From Deltaproteobacteria bacterium (GTDB taxonomy: Bacteria; UBA10199; GCA-002796325; JACPFF01): DNA of 64,000 nucleotides. Each line of letters begins with the position of its first letter. The stretch's first letter is position 1. Below, in pieces: positions 44,132 to 53,319 of this stretch. Below the pieces are notes generated by a model that did no database searches, was not told where the DNA came from, and worked only from the letters and a program-made list of their open reading frames with translations. The stretch covers positions 233,578-297,577 of the forward strand of contig JACPFF010000006.1 in NCBI GenBank assembly GCA_016183065.1. The letters run 5' to 3'. The position numbers and the translations under genes are program-made.

Positions 44132-44198
44132 CAGGCGGCAAACAGGCTGCCAGGGGGACTGGCAATGCCACAGAAGTATGCTATACTGAAAAACATCT

Positions 44199-45893
44199 AT
44201 GGAAGATCGGAGTCTTGGCGCCATTCTCCTCGCATCGACCACGCTGACCCAGGAACAATTGGAGCAGGCGCTTGTGGTCCACCGGGAAAAGGGGATCAAA
44301 CTCGGCGATGCCCTGGTGCAGCTCAAGTTCCTACGGACCGAGGATATTTTGAAGGCCTTGAGCATCCAGCTCGGGTTTCCCTATGCCAGCACGGTCGATG
44401 TGGACGAGGTCCCAAACGATCTCATTGCCGATCTCCCCATCAATTACGCCAAACGGAATGAGCTCCTCCCGCTGCGCCGCGATGGCGATGCCGTGGTGGT
44501 GGCCATTGCCGATCCGACCAATTTTTCGGCGCTCGATGACTTGCGTCTCCTCTATGGCCAACGGATCCGTCCCGTGATTGCGGGGGCCTATGATATCGTC
44601 AATGCCGTCAACGCGGTCTACAACCGCTCATCGGACAAGGGCGAGTCGGCGATGGAAGAACTCGATGACATGTCGGAAATCGAGCAGGACTTTGACGAAC
44701 CCGTCGATCTGCTCGATGCGGATGACGAGGCCCCGATCATCCGCCTGGTCAATTCATTGCTCTTTCGCGCGGTCAAGCAAAAGGCGAGTGATATTCACGT
44801 CGAGCCGTTTGAAAAGGAACTCCTCGTCCGTTTTCGGATCGACGGAGTATTGTATGACATCATGAATCCCCCCAAGCGGGCGCAAAATTCCATTATCTCG
44901 CGCATCAAGATCATGTCGGGTCTCAATATCGCCGAGAAGCGTCTGCCGCAGGATGGTCGCATCAGGATCAAGATTGCGGGACGCGACATCGATATCCGTG
45001 TCTCCACCGTCCCGACGGCCTTTGGCGAGAGCGTGGTCATGCGGCTCCTCGACAAGAGCGCGGTCAAATTGGAACTCGAGCGACTCGGCCTGGAGGGCGA
45101 GATGCTCCGTCGGGTGCGACTCCTGATCCATCAGCATCATGGCATTATCCTGGTCACCGGCCCGACCGGTTCGGGAAAGACGACGACACTCTATGCCTCC
45201 CTGGCCGAGTTGAATTCCGCGGAACTCAAGATCCTGACCGTGGAGGATCCGATTGAATACCAGCTCAAGGGGGTGAATCAGGTCCAGGTCAATCCGCGCA
45301 TCGATCTGACGTTTTCGTCGGCGCTCCGCTCGTTTTTGCGGCAGGATCCCGACGTCATTCTGGTCGGGGAAATTCGCGATAAAGAGACCGCGGAGATTGC
45401 GATCCAGGCCTCGCTGACCGGGCATCTCGTCTTCTCGACGCTCCACACCAATGACGCCGTTTCCTCCGTGACGCGCCTGATCGACATGGGGGTGGAGCCG
45501 TTTCTCGTCTCCTCTTCGGTGATCGGCATTCTGGCACAGCGGCTGGTGCGGACCATTTGTCATGAGTGCGCAAAAAAATACCAGGCGACGCAGGAGGAAC
45601 TCGACCGTATTGGTCTGTCGCTGGAGGCGCTCAAGGGACGCCCCCTCTACCGGCCCGTCGGGTGCCCCAATTGCATGGAAACGGGGTATGCGGGTCGTAC
45701 CGCGGTCCACGAACTCCTCATCGCCTCTGATACGTTTCGGGGAGCAGTGATGCGGGAGGACGATGCCGCCACGTTGAAAAAAATTGCCGTCGAAGAAGGG
45801 ATGGAGACGTTACGGAGCGATGCCGTGAACAAGGTGGCCAATGGGGTCACGACCATTGAAGAAGTCTTGCGCGTGACGCAGGACACCTTATAG
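44199..45893 (+). CDS. gspE: Type II secretion ATPase GspE
   Basis: A 564-residue secretion ATPase. The N-terminal MshEN/GspE-N domain is followed by the ATPase with Walker A GPTGSGKTTTLYA at ~322-334, VEDPIEYQL (Asp box), Walker B DVILVGEIRDKETAEIA and FSTLHTNDA (His box). The zinc-binding four-cysteine motif is present as CHEC and CPNC near residues 452-490, typical of GspE. It powers pseudopilus assembly. gspF follows after 20 bases. Confidence 0.95.
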   Translation: MEDRSLGAILLASTTLTQEQLEQALVVHREKGIKLGDALVQLKFLRTEDILKALSIQLGFPYASTVDVDEVPNDLIADLPINYAKRNELLPLRRDGDAVVVAIADPTNFSALDDLRLLYGQRIRPVIAGAYDIVNAVNAVYNRSSDKGESAMEELDDMSEIEQDFDEPVDLLDADDEAPIIRLVNSLLFRAVKQKASDIHVEPFEKELLVRFRIDGVLYDIMNPPKRAQNSIISRIKIMSGLNIAEKRLPQDGRIRIKIAGRDIDIRVSTVPTAFGESVVMRLLDKSAVKLELERLGLEGEMLRRVRLLIHQHHGIILVTGPTGSGKTTTLYASLAELNSAELKILTVEDPIEYQLKGVNQVQVNPRIDLTFSSALRSFLRQDPDVILVGEIRDKETAEIAIQASLTGHLVFSTLHTNDAVSSVTRLIDMGVEPFLVSSSVIGILAQRLVRTICHECAKKYQATQEELDRIGLSLEALKGRPLYRPVGCPNCMETGYAGRTAVHELLIASDTFRGAVMREDDAATLKKIAVEEGMETLRSDAVNKVANGVTTIEEVLRVTQDTL

Positions 45894-45913
45894 AGAGGTG
45901 GGCGGAAGCCGTC

Positions 45914-47158
45914 ATGCCAGTCTTTCGATATCAGGGGATCGATCAGAAGGGGAAGAAGACGACCGGGAGCGTGGACGCCGAAAACGAGCGGGCCGCGCGC
46001 GCGAAACTCCGCAAGGGGAATGTCTTTCCGACGGCGGTCGTCGAAAGTGGCGGCACAGGCGCGACCCTGTTGGTCTCGGGGGAGCGGGAGTTCAAGTTCC
46101 AGGCCCTCTTTCACCGTATCAAGCCGCAGGATATCTCCCTCATGACCCGCCAGATGTCGTCCCTGCTGAATGCCGGGGTTCCACTGGTCGACACCTTGAC
46201 CGCCATGGTCGATCAGCTCGAACAGCCGAAACTCCGCACGGCGATCAGTGAGATCCGGGAACGCGTGACCGAGGGGGAGAAGTTTTCCTCGGCCATGGGG
46301 GAGCATCCGCAGATCTTTAACGAGCTCTACATCAATATGGTCAGTGCGGGTGAGGCGAGTGGTACCCTGGAAAAGGTCCTTGAACGTATTGCGGACATTA
46401 CCGAGGCCCAGGCGCGCCTCCGGGCGAAGATCGTGGGAGCCCTCACGTACCCGATCATCATGGGCATCGTCGGGGTCATCATGATGATCCTCCTGATCAC
46501 CTTTGTGATTCCGAAAATGACCGCCATGTTGATCGAAATGGAGATCCCCCTCCCGACCCCCACGCGGTTCCTGATTTGGCTGACCGACCAGATCCTGGGG
46601 TGGTGGTGGATATTGCTCCTCGGACTCGTGATCGCGATTACGGCCTTCCGACGGTGGATCAATACCGTCAACGGACGGACGACCTTTGACCGATGGATGC
46701 TCCGCCTGCCGCTGGTCGGGCGGCTCATCCGACTGGCGGCGGTGGCACGATTGACGCGCACCCTTGGCACCCTGTTGCGGGGCGGGGTCCCCATGCTGAC
46801 GGCCATGGATATCGTCCGGAATATTGTCTCCAATGTCATACTGAAGCGGGTCCTGGAAGAGACGCGCGACGCGGTCAAGGAGGGGGCGTCTCTGGCCGAA
46901 CCGCTGAAACGGAGCGGGCATTTTCCGCCACTTGCCACGCACATGATTGCCATCGGCGAAAAGACGGGCGAGTTGGAGGGGATGTTGGAACGGATCGCCG
47001 AGACCTATGAAACGCAGGTGGACAATGCGGTCGGATCGATGATGAGTCTCCTTGAACCGATCACGCTTGTGGTCATGGGGGGGATGGTTGCCTTTATCGT
47101 TAGAGGACATCATCCAAGGAGGGAACGATGCTGCGCAGTGAAAAAGGCTTCAGCTTGA
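45914..47158 (+). CDS. gspF: Type II secretion platform protein GspF, abnormal C-terminus
   Basis: A 414-codon ORF with two GspF repeats and three membrane segments (IMMILLITFVIPKMTAML, WWWILLLGLVIAITAF and near LEPITLVVMGGMVAFIV). It is the inner-membrane platform that contacts GspE. The end is wrong for the family: after MGGMVAFIV, where about 14 residues of the last helix should follow, the frame reads a Cys/Arg/Lys-rich tail and runs 31 bases into gspG. The +1 frame beyond this point reads LEDIIQGGNDAAQ and stops at 47141, just inside gspG. A small deletion/frameshift near 47100, real or an assembly error, is likely. Confidence 0.9.
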   Translation: MPVFRYQGIDQKGKKTTGSVDAENERAARAKLRKGNVFPTAVVESGGTGATLLVSGEREFKFQALFHRIKPQDISLMTRQMSSLLNAGVPLVDTLTAMVDQLEQPKLRTAISEIRERVTEGEKFSSAMGEHPQIFNELYINMVSAGEASGTLEKVLERIADITEAQARLRAKIVGALTYPIIMGIVGVIMMILLITFVIPKMTAMLIEMEIPLPTPTRFLIWLTDQILGWWWILLLGLVIAITAFRRWINTVNGRTTFDRWMLRLPLVGRLIRLAAVARLTRTLGTLLRGGVPMLTAMDIVRNIVSNVILKRVLEETRDAVKEGASLAEPLKRSGHFPPLATHMIAIGEKTGELEGMLERIAETYETQVDNAVGSMMSLLEPITLVVMGGMVAFIVRGHHPRRERCCAVKKASA

Positions 47159-47550
47159 TGGAAATCCTGGTGGCGCTCTTTATTATCGGGCTCTTTGCCG
47201 GTGGTGCTGCGGTGGGGGTCAAAAAAATTTCCGACGGGGCCAAAAAAAAACGGGCGATTCAGGACATCCGCGTCTTGGCCGCGGCGATTGACCAGTTCGA
47301 GATGGATAACGGCATCTATCCCAAGGGGATCGAGGAACTCGTCAACGATCCGGGCGATCTCCCCGATTATCAACCAGGCGGTTATCTCAACAAACGTGAG
47401 GTCCCGAAAGATCCCTGGAAGCATGAATATCTCTACGTCCGCGAGGGGGCCCCGGACGACGCCCCCTATGATCTCCTCAGTTATGGCGCGGACGGCTCCG
47501 AGGGGGGGGATGGAAAAGAGAAGGACATCCGTCTCTCCGAGCTCGATTAA
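47128..47550 (+). CDS. gspG: Major pseudopilin GspG
   Basis: A 140-residue major pseudopilin with the prepilin peptidase site EKG^FSLMEILVALFIIGLFA, an N-terminal helix, and the C-terminal calcium-binding region near DPWKHEYLY and LLSYGADGSEGGDG. It polymerises into the secretion piston. AAGGAGG lies six bases before the ATG. It overlaps the aberrant end of gspF. Confidence 0.94.
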   Translation: MLRSEKGFSLMEILVALFIIGLFAGGAAVGVKKISDGAKKKRAIQDIRVLAAAIDQFEMDNGIYPKGIEELVNDPGDLPDYQPGGYLNKREVPKDPWKHEYLYVREGAPDDAPYDLLSYGADGSEGGDGKEKDIRLSELD

Positions 47551-47559
47551 CGCACCGTC

Positions 47560-48258
47560 ATGCGGGGGATGCGCCGAGCGGGTTTTACGATCATTGAGAT
47601 CCTGATCACCTTGACGATCATGGCCCTCCTCTTTGGCGTCTCTTTCAAGGTCGTCCGTTCCGGCTTCGAGTCGGAGGGCCGGCGACTCATGCAACGGCTG
47701 CAAGGGACGATCAAATATTTCTCCAATACGGCCGCGGTCTCAGGCAACACGTACCGGTTGGTCTTCGATCTGGCCGAGCAGCGCATCACGATCGAAATGA
47801 CGGAGGGGGCGTATATCTCCGGAGGAAAGCCCTTGTCCGAGGAGGCCCAGGAGGCGTTGGCAAAGGGAGAGGCGGCAACGCCCGCGCGGGATGCCACGGC
47901 GACAGAAGGGAACGGCGAGGCCGAAGTGCCGTCGACCGATGGCGAGGAGGGCGAAGAGGGTGTGCCACCTCTCACCCTGGTTTCACCGACGACATTGACC
48001 TTTGGGCCTGCGGAAGGCCCACGGGGATTGATTCGGCCCTATCCCCTGCCAAAAAAAGTGCTGCTCCGAGAAGCATTCCCGGCGGGGGTAGAAAAGGCGC
48101 TCACCGAGGGGAAGGTCTATCTCCATTGTTATCCCAATGGTCGCGTGGATCCGCTCACCCTGATTTTTGCAAACGAGACCGAAGAGCGTTTTTTTGTGTT
48201 ACAGACAAATCCGGTGACCGGACTCAGCCATATTTCGAGGCAACATCCATTCCGGTAA
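47560..48258 (+). CDS. gspH: Minor pseudopilin GspH
   Basis: A 232-residue prepilin-like protein. The cleavage site is RRAG^FTIIEILITLTIMALLF, followed by a beta-rich domain. It carries an insertion at about residues 92-135 made almost only of Ala, Glu, Gly and Thr, which makes it longer than usual (~170). Position between gspG and gspI identifies it as GspH. Nine bases separate it from gspG. Confidence 0.88.
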   Translation: MRGMRRAGFTIIEILITLTIMALLFGVSFKVVRSGFESEGRRLMQRLQGTIKYFSNTAAVSGNTYRLVFDLAEQRITIEMTEGAYISGGKPLSEEAQEALAKGEAATPARDATATEGNGEAEVPSTDGEEGEEGVPPLTLVSPTTLTFGPAEGPRGLIRPYPLPKKVLLREAFPAGVEKALTEGKVYLHCYPNGRVDPLTLIFANETEERFFVLQTNPVTGLSHISRQHPFR

Positions 48259-48270
48259 GAGGCGCGACCC

Positions 48271-48762
48271 ATGCGCATGAGACCGACAACGCACGCTGTG
48301 TTGCACAGGGCTACCATCGCGGGTTTCTCGTTGCTCGAGATCCTGATGGCCTTGATGATCCTCTCCATCGGGTTGACAGGACTCATGACCTATTTTGCGT
48401 CGTCCCAGGCGCGGACACGGCAATCCGATGCCTTGACGGTGGCCACGATGCTCGCGCGACAGAAGATGGGCGAAGTGATGCTCGACCTGGAAAAGCGGGG
48501 CGCTGAGGGGAAATTTCCGGATGAAGAAGAGGCCGAGGGGCAATTTGAGGGCCGCTATGCCCTCTATGCCTGGAAGACGCGCATTCGCAAGGTCGAGATC
48601 CCCATGCCACGCGGCGAGGAAGGTGCTGAAAATCCCGTACAACTTCTGATGCAACAACTGAAACTCGACGAGGCGGTGCGTGAACTGACCCTCACGATCC
48701 ATTGGAAGGTGCGGAATCGGGAACGCGCCTTTCAGGTGACGACCCATGTGGTGAAGCTATGA
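48271..48762 (+). CDS. gspI: Minor pseudopilin GspI
   Basis: A 163-residue prepilin-like protein with an 18-residue basic leader before G^FSLLEILMALMILSIGLTG. The C-terminal domain is mixed alpha/beta (RTRQSDALTVATMLARQKMG). GspI nucleates the pseudopilus tip with GspJ and GspK. The stop overlaps the gspJ start (ATGA). Confidence 0.9.
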   Translation: MRMRPTTHAVLHRATIAGFSLLEILMALMILSIGLTGLMTYFASSQARTRQSDALTVATMLARQKMGEVMLDLEKRGAEGKFPDEEEAEGQFEGRYALYAWKTRIRKVEIPMPRGEEGAENPVQLLMQQLKLDEAVRELTLTIHWKVRNRERAFQVTTHVVKL

Positions 48763-49520
48763 GGGACGCCACCCATGGCGAGCGGTTTCGCCGGAGTGTC
48801 TGTGGATGTCGATCATCCTCCGCGGGGATGACGCTTCTCGAGGTGTTGATCGGGATTGTCATCCTGATGATCATTACTGCCACTCTCGGGCAGGCCTCCT
48901 GGCTCACCACGCGCGGAAAACGCCGGATCGACACCAGGCAATTGGTCTACCATCAGGGCCGTGTGGCCATGGAGATGATCGTCAAGGATCTGACGCTCGC
49001 CTTTATTGTCAAACCGACATTGAATCCCCTCGGACGGGATCTCTCCACGTTTAAAACCGGATTGTTTGGGACGGACGAGGGGGATGCGGATGCTATTCAT
49101 TGCACGACGCTCTCGGGTCGGCGGTACATTGCCGGAGAACCGGCCGCCGACCAGCGCGAAGTCTCCTATACGCTGGAAGAACTCGATCCCGATGCGCGGT
49201 TCACCAGGCATCCACTCCCCGATGGGGCCCGGCAGTTGGTCCGCCGCGAAGACCGTTCCCTCGACGATGATGTGAAGGCCGGTGGTGAGGGTGTGGTGAT
49301 TGCCGAGGGGATCCTGAAGTTTGATCTGACCTATTGGGATCCCAAGACGGGGGAGTGGAGCAAGGAATGGGATTCGACGACGCGGGCGCACCTGAACACC
49401 CTGCCGCGGGCGATCCAGGTGACCATGGCCTTTGCCAATCCGCTCGATGTGTCGGGCGAGGCGATCACCTTTCAGTCAATGGCATTGCTGGGATTGGGAC
49501 CGGATCCCTTGGGCCTGTAG
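48759..49520 (+). CDS. gspJ: Minor pseudopilin GspJ
   Basis: A 253-residue prepilin-like protein. After a 23-residue leader containing Cys and Arg comes MTLLEVLIGIVILMIITATL; the residue before the cleavage point is Gly (SAG^MTLLEV), so Met replaces the usual Phe at +1. The C-terminal domain contains VSYTLEELDPDARFTRH. It forms the tip complex with GspI and GspK. gspK follows after about 70 bases. Confidence 0.9.
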   Translation: MRDATHGERFRRSVCGCRSSSAGMTLLEVLIGIVILMIITATLGQASWLTTRGKRRIDTRQLVYHQGRVAMEMIVKDLTLAFIVKPTLNPLGRDLSTFKTGLFGTDEGDADAIHCTTLSGRRYIAGEPAADQREVSYTLEELDPDARFTRHPLPDGARQLVRREDRSLDDDVKAGGEGVVIAEGILKFDLTYWDPKTGEWSKEWDSTTRAHLNTLPRAIQVTMAFANPLDVSGEAITFQSMALLGLGPDPLGL

Positions 49521-49592
49521 CCGGTGGTGGACAGAGCGGGGCTGCGACAGGGCGTGCAGGGTGACTGGGGTGGGGATGAAGGAAGGCGATTC

Positions 49593-50918
49593 ATGAAGAT
49601 GACATGGCGTCATCGCAGGAAGGGGCTGCAACGGCAACGCGGCGTCGCGATTATTCTGGTCCTTGGAGCGATCACGATTCTCTCCGCGCTGGCCGTCGAT
49701 TTTGGGCTGGAGAGTGACATCCAGATGCGGCTGGCACTGGCCGAACGGGATCGGCTCCAGGCGGAATATCTGGCGCGTTCGGGGATCAACTTTTTACGGC
49801 TGCTGATGGTCAAAGAAGCGTCGCTCAAGGGGATGATCACGCAACTCTCCGGTGGGGCCATCGACCCGACAATCCCCATTTGCAAACAATTTCCCCTCTC
49901 GACCGAGATGCTCCGGGCCCTCTTTGGGCTTGGCGCCAGCGGCGCGCCCGCGGAAGAGGGAACGCCGACGGAAAGTGGCGAAGAGGGGGAGGCAGCAGAG
50001 GGACGGCTCATCACGGCCTTCGATACGGCAGCGGCCGCGGAATTTTTGTCCTTCCGGGGTGACTTTGAGGGGGAATGTGCCGATGAATCCGGGAAGCTCA
50101 ATCTCAATGTCTTTGCCCAGCTCAACCCGCTCGAGGCCACCATCGGCGGGATGAACCGGTATGATCGGGCCAAGTTTACGCTGCAGCAGTTCCTGGAACG
50201 CGCGGAGGTGAAGGCCCTCTTTGGAGACCATCCGGAGGAACAGATTGCAGATGCCGTCCGGAACATCGCCGATTGGATCGATCCCGACGATGCCATCAAT
50301 GATCGACCGGGTGTGCAGGGCGGAGCGGAACACTCCGCCTACAATGAACGCGATACCGATTTTCACATTCGCAATGGCAAGATGGTGACGCTGGATGAGG
50401 CCTATCTCGTCGCCGGGGTGACCGACGAGTGGTTCGCTCCCCTGCGGCCCTACCTCACCGTCTATGGCAAAGAGAAACTCAATATCTGCCTGGCCGAACC
50501 AGCAGTCATTGAGGCGCTGGTCTTGAGTTATGCCGCGAATAATGACCGCATTCCCCCCGTCAGTCGCGAGAATACGGAACTGATCCAGCGTGTACTCGAT
50601 GCCATTGCCACACTCTGTGCGGAGCTGCAACCCTCGGTGCAGACCATCACGCAGCAGGTGGAGGCGATTTTGATGGGGCAGGCCGTGGACGCCGAGACGG
50701 GGGCGCCCACGGGGGCGGGCCCGACCACGCCGAGTGCAACGGCCGGGGGGACCTTTGCGGACTGGATAGATCTTGCGGGCGGTCCCTACCGTCTGATCGG
50801 GACCGGGCGCGTCCCTTCGAGTGGCGGGCGCGAGACCGTGGTGACGATTGAGCTCGTGCTCGATAAGAGCGCACAGGATCCCCAGCAGTGGAAACTGCTC
50901 TATTGGAATATGGAGTAA
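49593..50918 (+). CDS. gspK: Minor pseudopilin GspK
   Basis: A 441-residue pseudopilin, the largest of the tip proteins. The N-terminal segment reads QRGVAIILVLGAITILSALA, which lacks the usual Glu5, as is typical of GspK. The large helical domain carries ESGKLNLNVFA and IADAVRNIADWIDPDDAIND, known GspK blocks, plus a Glu/Ala/Gly-rich insertion around residues 110-135. ATG 49593 is chosen because AAGGAAGG lies eight bases upstream. It caps the pseudopilus. Confidence 0.9.
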   Translation: MKMTWRHRRKGLQRQRGVAIILVLGAITILSALAVDFGLESDIQMRLALAERDRLQAEYLARSGINFLRLLMVKEASLKGMITQLSGGAIDPTIPICKQFPLSTEMLRALFGLGASGAPAEEGTPTESGEEGEAAEGRLITAFDTAAAAEFLSFRGDFEGECADESGKLNLNVFAQLNPLEATIGGMNRYDRAKFTLQQFLERAEVKALFGDHPEEQIADAVRNIADWIDPDDAINDRPGVQGGAEHSAYNERDTDFHIRNGKMVTLDEAYLVAGVTDEWFAPLRPYLTVYGKEKLNICLAEPAVIEALVLSYAANNDRIPPVSRENTELIQRVLDAIATLCAELQPSVQTITQQVEAILMGQAVDAETGAPTGAGPTTPSATAGGTFADWIDLAGGPYRLIGTGRVPSSGGRETVVTIELVLDKSAQDPQQWKLLYWNME

Positions 50919-50925
50919 GCGCTTT

Positions 50926-50943
50926 CTCCGGGCAAGCCCGGAG
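50926..50943 (+). other. Hairpin between gspK and gspL
   Basis: CTCCGGG-CAAG-CCCGGAG is a perfect seven-pair stem with a four-base loop, eight bases after the gspK stop. There is no T-run. In the 94-base gap it could stabilise the upstream mRNA or attenuate gspL-N. Two AGCGCT palindromes flank it. Confidence 0.45.
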
Positions 50944-51012
50944 GAACCGACCCAGCGTGTCCCGCGAGCGCTTGCCCGTACGTCTTGCGTGTGATACAGC
51001 GGACCTCTTGCT

Positions 51013-52716
51013 ATGGCGCAAACGATTCTCGGTATCGATGTGGGCACCTATTCCGTGAAGGTGGCCGAGGTCCGTCGCAGTTTTAATCTCTTTCAATTTA
51101 CGAATTTCTATGAACGACGCATCCAGTATAATGAGGTGCTGAGTCGGGAGGAGTCGATTGCTGCTGCACTACAGGGTGTCCTCGAAGATAATGCCCTGAC
51201 ATGGGACTCTGCGTATGCGGCACTGCCATCGGCGGTCATTGCCACAAGGATCCTGGAGCTCCCCTTTGGGAGTACGAAGAAAATTGCGCAGACCATCCCC
51301 TTTGAGGTCGAAGATGCCATTCCCTTTGATATCGACCAGGTGGTCATCGATCACCATGTCATCGAGGCCTCGAAGGAACATGCGCGCATCCTGGCCTTCT
51401 ACGTCCATCGGGATGCCGTGGCACAGACCCTCGGTTTTTTGAACGCCGCCGGCGTCGAGCCACAACGGCTCTGTGCCCTCGGTGTCGAGTTGGTGAACCT
51501 CATCCACATCGGCCTGACGCCGCCGGAGGCCCCCTTTGCCATCATGGATATCGGTCATGAGAAGACCATTATTACGGTGTGCCAGGGAAAACGGTTGGTC
51601 TACACGCGCACCATCTCCATTGCGGGGCGGCAGATCACGGAGGCAATTGCGCGTGCCGTCGATGCCTCGGACGACGAGGCCGAACGCCTGAAAATCGAAA
51701 TGGGTCAGGTCTCCGTCGGCGAGTTGCCCGCACCCGATTCGATTCCGAACAAGGTCACGCGCGCCATCGGCGACGTGTTGGAGGAACTGCTCTTAAGCAT
51801 TCGACAGACGCTCTTTGCCTATCGGGAGCATGCGCAGGAAATGATCGAGGGGATTTACCTCTGCGGGGGGACCGTGCGGCTGGCAGGGCTCGACCAATAT
51901 CTCTCGGTCCATCTCCAGCAGAATGTGACATTTATCGATTGTCATAGTTTTCATTTTTCCCAGGTCGATCGCATGGACGTGGCCTCGGAAGTCGCGACGG
52001 GAGCGCTCGCCTTGGCCTTGCGGGGTGTTGCCGGAAGTGGATTGCCTGTCATTGATTTTCGCCGGGGGGAATTCCAGTATCGGGCCGATACCGAACGATT
52101 GGAGGGGAGTATCCGTCGTGCCATCATTGCCACGGTCGTGATCATTGCCCTCGGGGTGACCTATTTTGGCATCCGGTGGTACAGCCTCTCCCAACGGCTT
52201 GCGCTCCAGCAGAGCGAGGTGACCCGTCTGGTGAAACAGACGCTCCCACGCAATGAGCTGCAAAACGTTGCCACCGCCGGCGATGCCGTCCGGGCATTGC
52301 AGCGGGAAAAAAAAGAGGTGTCGTCGCGCATTGAAACGTTGACGACACTGACGTCCATGTCGGTCCTGAACGTGCTCAGACGCATTTCCAGTGGTCTTCC
52401 GCCGCGGGATGCCGTCGAGATCAATGTCGACAAGTTTCATTATAAGCCCGACATGATCCGTATTTCGGCCGAGGCGGCGTCCAGTGCCGTCATCGATCGC
52501 GTCCGCCAGTCGATTGAAACCAGCGTGTCGGAACATAAAAGTGCCGAGGGAAATCGGACCGTGCCGCCGGAGGACGGGGGCGAGCCGATGGTGATACAGT
52601 TTCCACCGGCGAAGACCGGGGCCAAAGGGGAGTTGAAGTTTGATATGATTATGCAATCGCAGGCGACCATCGCCAGGGAAGCCTCGGAGCAGAAACGCCG
52701 ATCACGTCGTCGGTAG
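51013..52716 (+). CDS. gspL: Type II secretion protein GspL (PilM-like plus PilN-like)
   Basis: A 567-residue protein. Residues 1-~340 are an actin-like PilM/GspL cytoplasmic domain (GIDVGTYSVKVAEVRR, and IMDIGHEKTIITVCQGKRLV). A single membrane helix at ~375-395 (AIIATVVIIALGVTYFGI) is followed by a periplasmic PilN-like coiled coil and ferredoxin-like domain. GspL recruits GspE to the platform and binds GspM. It is ten bases from gspM. Confidence 0.9.
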   Translation: MAQTILGIDVGTYSVKVAEVRRSFNLFQFTNFYERRIQYNEVLSREESIAAALQGVLEDNALTWDSAYAALPSAVIATRILELPFGSTKKIAQTIPFEVEDAIPFDIDQVVIDHHVIEASKEHARILAFYVHRDAVAQTLGFLNAAGVEPQRLCALGVELVNLIHIGLTPPEAPFAIMDIGHEKTIITVCQGKRLVYTRTISIAGRQITEAIARAVDASDDEAERLKIEMGQVSVGELPAPDSIPNKVTRAIGDVLEELLLSIRQTLFAYREHAQEMIEGIYLCGGTVRLAGLDQYLSVHLQQNVTFIDCHSFHFSQVDRMDVASEVATGALALALRGVAGSGLPVIDFRRGEFQYRADTERLEGSIRRAIIATVVIIALGVTYFGIRWYSLSQRLALQQSEVTRLVKQTLPRNELQNVATAGDAVRALQREKKEVSSRIETLTTLTSMSVLNVLRRISSGLPPRDAVEINVDKFHYKPDMIRISAEAASSAVIDRVRQSIETSVSEHKSAEGNRTVPPEDGGEPMVIQFPPAKTGAKGELKFDMIMQSQATIAREASEQKRRSRRR

Positions 52717-52725
52717 GGGGAATCG

Positions 52726-53319
52726 ATGGCCGTTGCAGATATCATGAATGCCCTTCGTCGTGTGGACCTCAATGCCCTCTACAACACCTTTCTCGGGTTC
52801 TCGCCGAGACAACAAACCGTGGTGCTTGCCGGGGGCGGGTTGACGATTCTGCTCATCCTGATCCTCCCCATTTCCATTGCTGCAGGAAAACTGGGGAGTC
52901 TCGAGTCGCAGATCGTGGAGACGCAGGACCAGATTGATACGGTGATCCACGATATCCAGGGATACAAAGATGTGCAGGAGCGACTGCAGGCGATCGAGCA
53001 GCAGTTTCGTCAACAGACGGGCGAATCCCTCCTGACGCTGATCCAGGGGATTGCCTCGCAAATGAATCTCTCGGCAGAACGTCCGGCAGAACGCGGGCGC
53101 GAGTCCTATGAATATTATGAGGAGGAAATGGTCAGTTTTCATCTCAAAGCGGTGCCCCTGGAACAACTCGTGAAATTTCTCCATGCCGTGGAGAGTGCCC
53201 GCCAGCGCATTGTGCGGATCAAGGAAATCATTATCGCGCCGGTGTACGGCAATCGCCAGCTCTTGAATGCCGAGTTGAATGAAGTGGCCGCCTATCGATT
53301 GGTTGCGGAGGAGAAATGA
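52726..53319 (+). CDS. gspM: Type II secretion protein GspM
   Basis: A 197-residue protein with one membrane helix at ~38-58 (LAGGGLTILLILILPIS), a coiled coil and a PilO/GspM-like ferredoxin fold (MVSFHLKAVPLEQLVKFLHA). It pairs with GspL in the platform. The stop overlaps the gspN start by four bases. Confidence 0.87.
   Translation: MAVADIMNALRRVDLNALYNTFLGFSPRQQTVVLAGGGLTILLILILPISIAAGKLGSLESQIVETQDQIDTVIHDIQGYKDVQERLQAIEQQFRQQTGESLLTLIQGIASQMNLSAERPAERGRESYEYYEEEMVSFHLKAVPLEQLVKFLHAVESARQRIVRIKEIIIAPVYGNRQLLNAELNEVAAYRLVAEEK

Noticed and set aside
44159-44187. Internal promoter before gspE (CTGGCA - 17 bases - TATACT)
   Set aside because: The -10 box ends only 11 bases before the gspE ATG, leaving almost no leader, and the -35 box is poor.
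45647-47113. 488-codon minus-strand frame opposite gspE/gspF
   Set aside because: Composition is dominated by Arg, His, Asp and Gln, as expected for the reverse of hydrophobic coding sequence; gspE and gspF are unambiguous.
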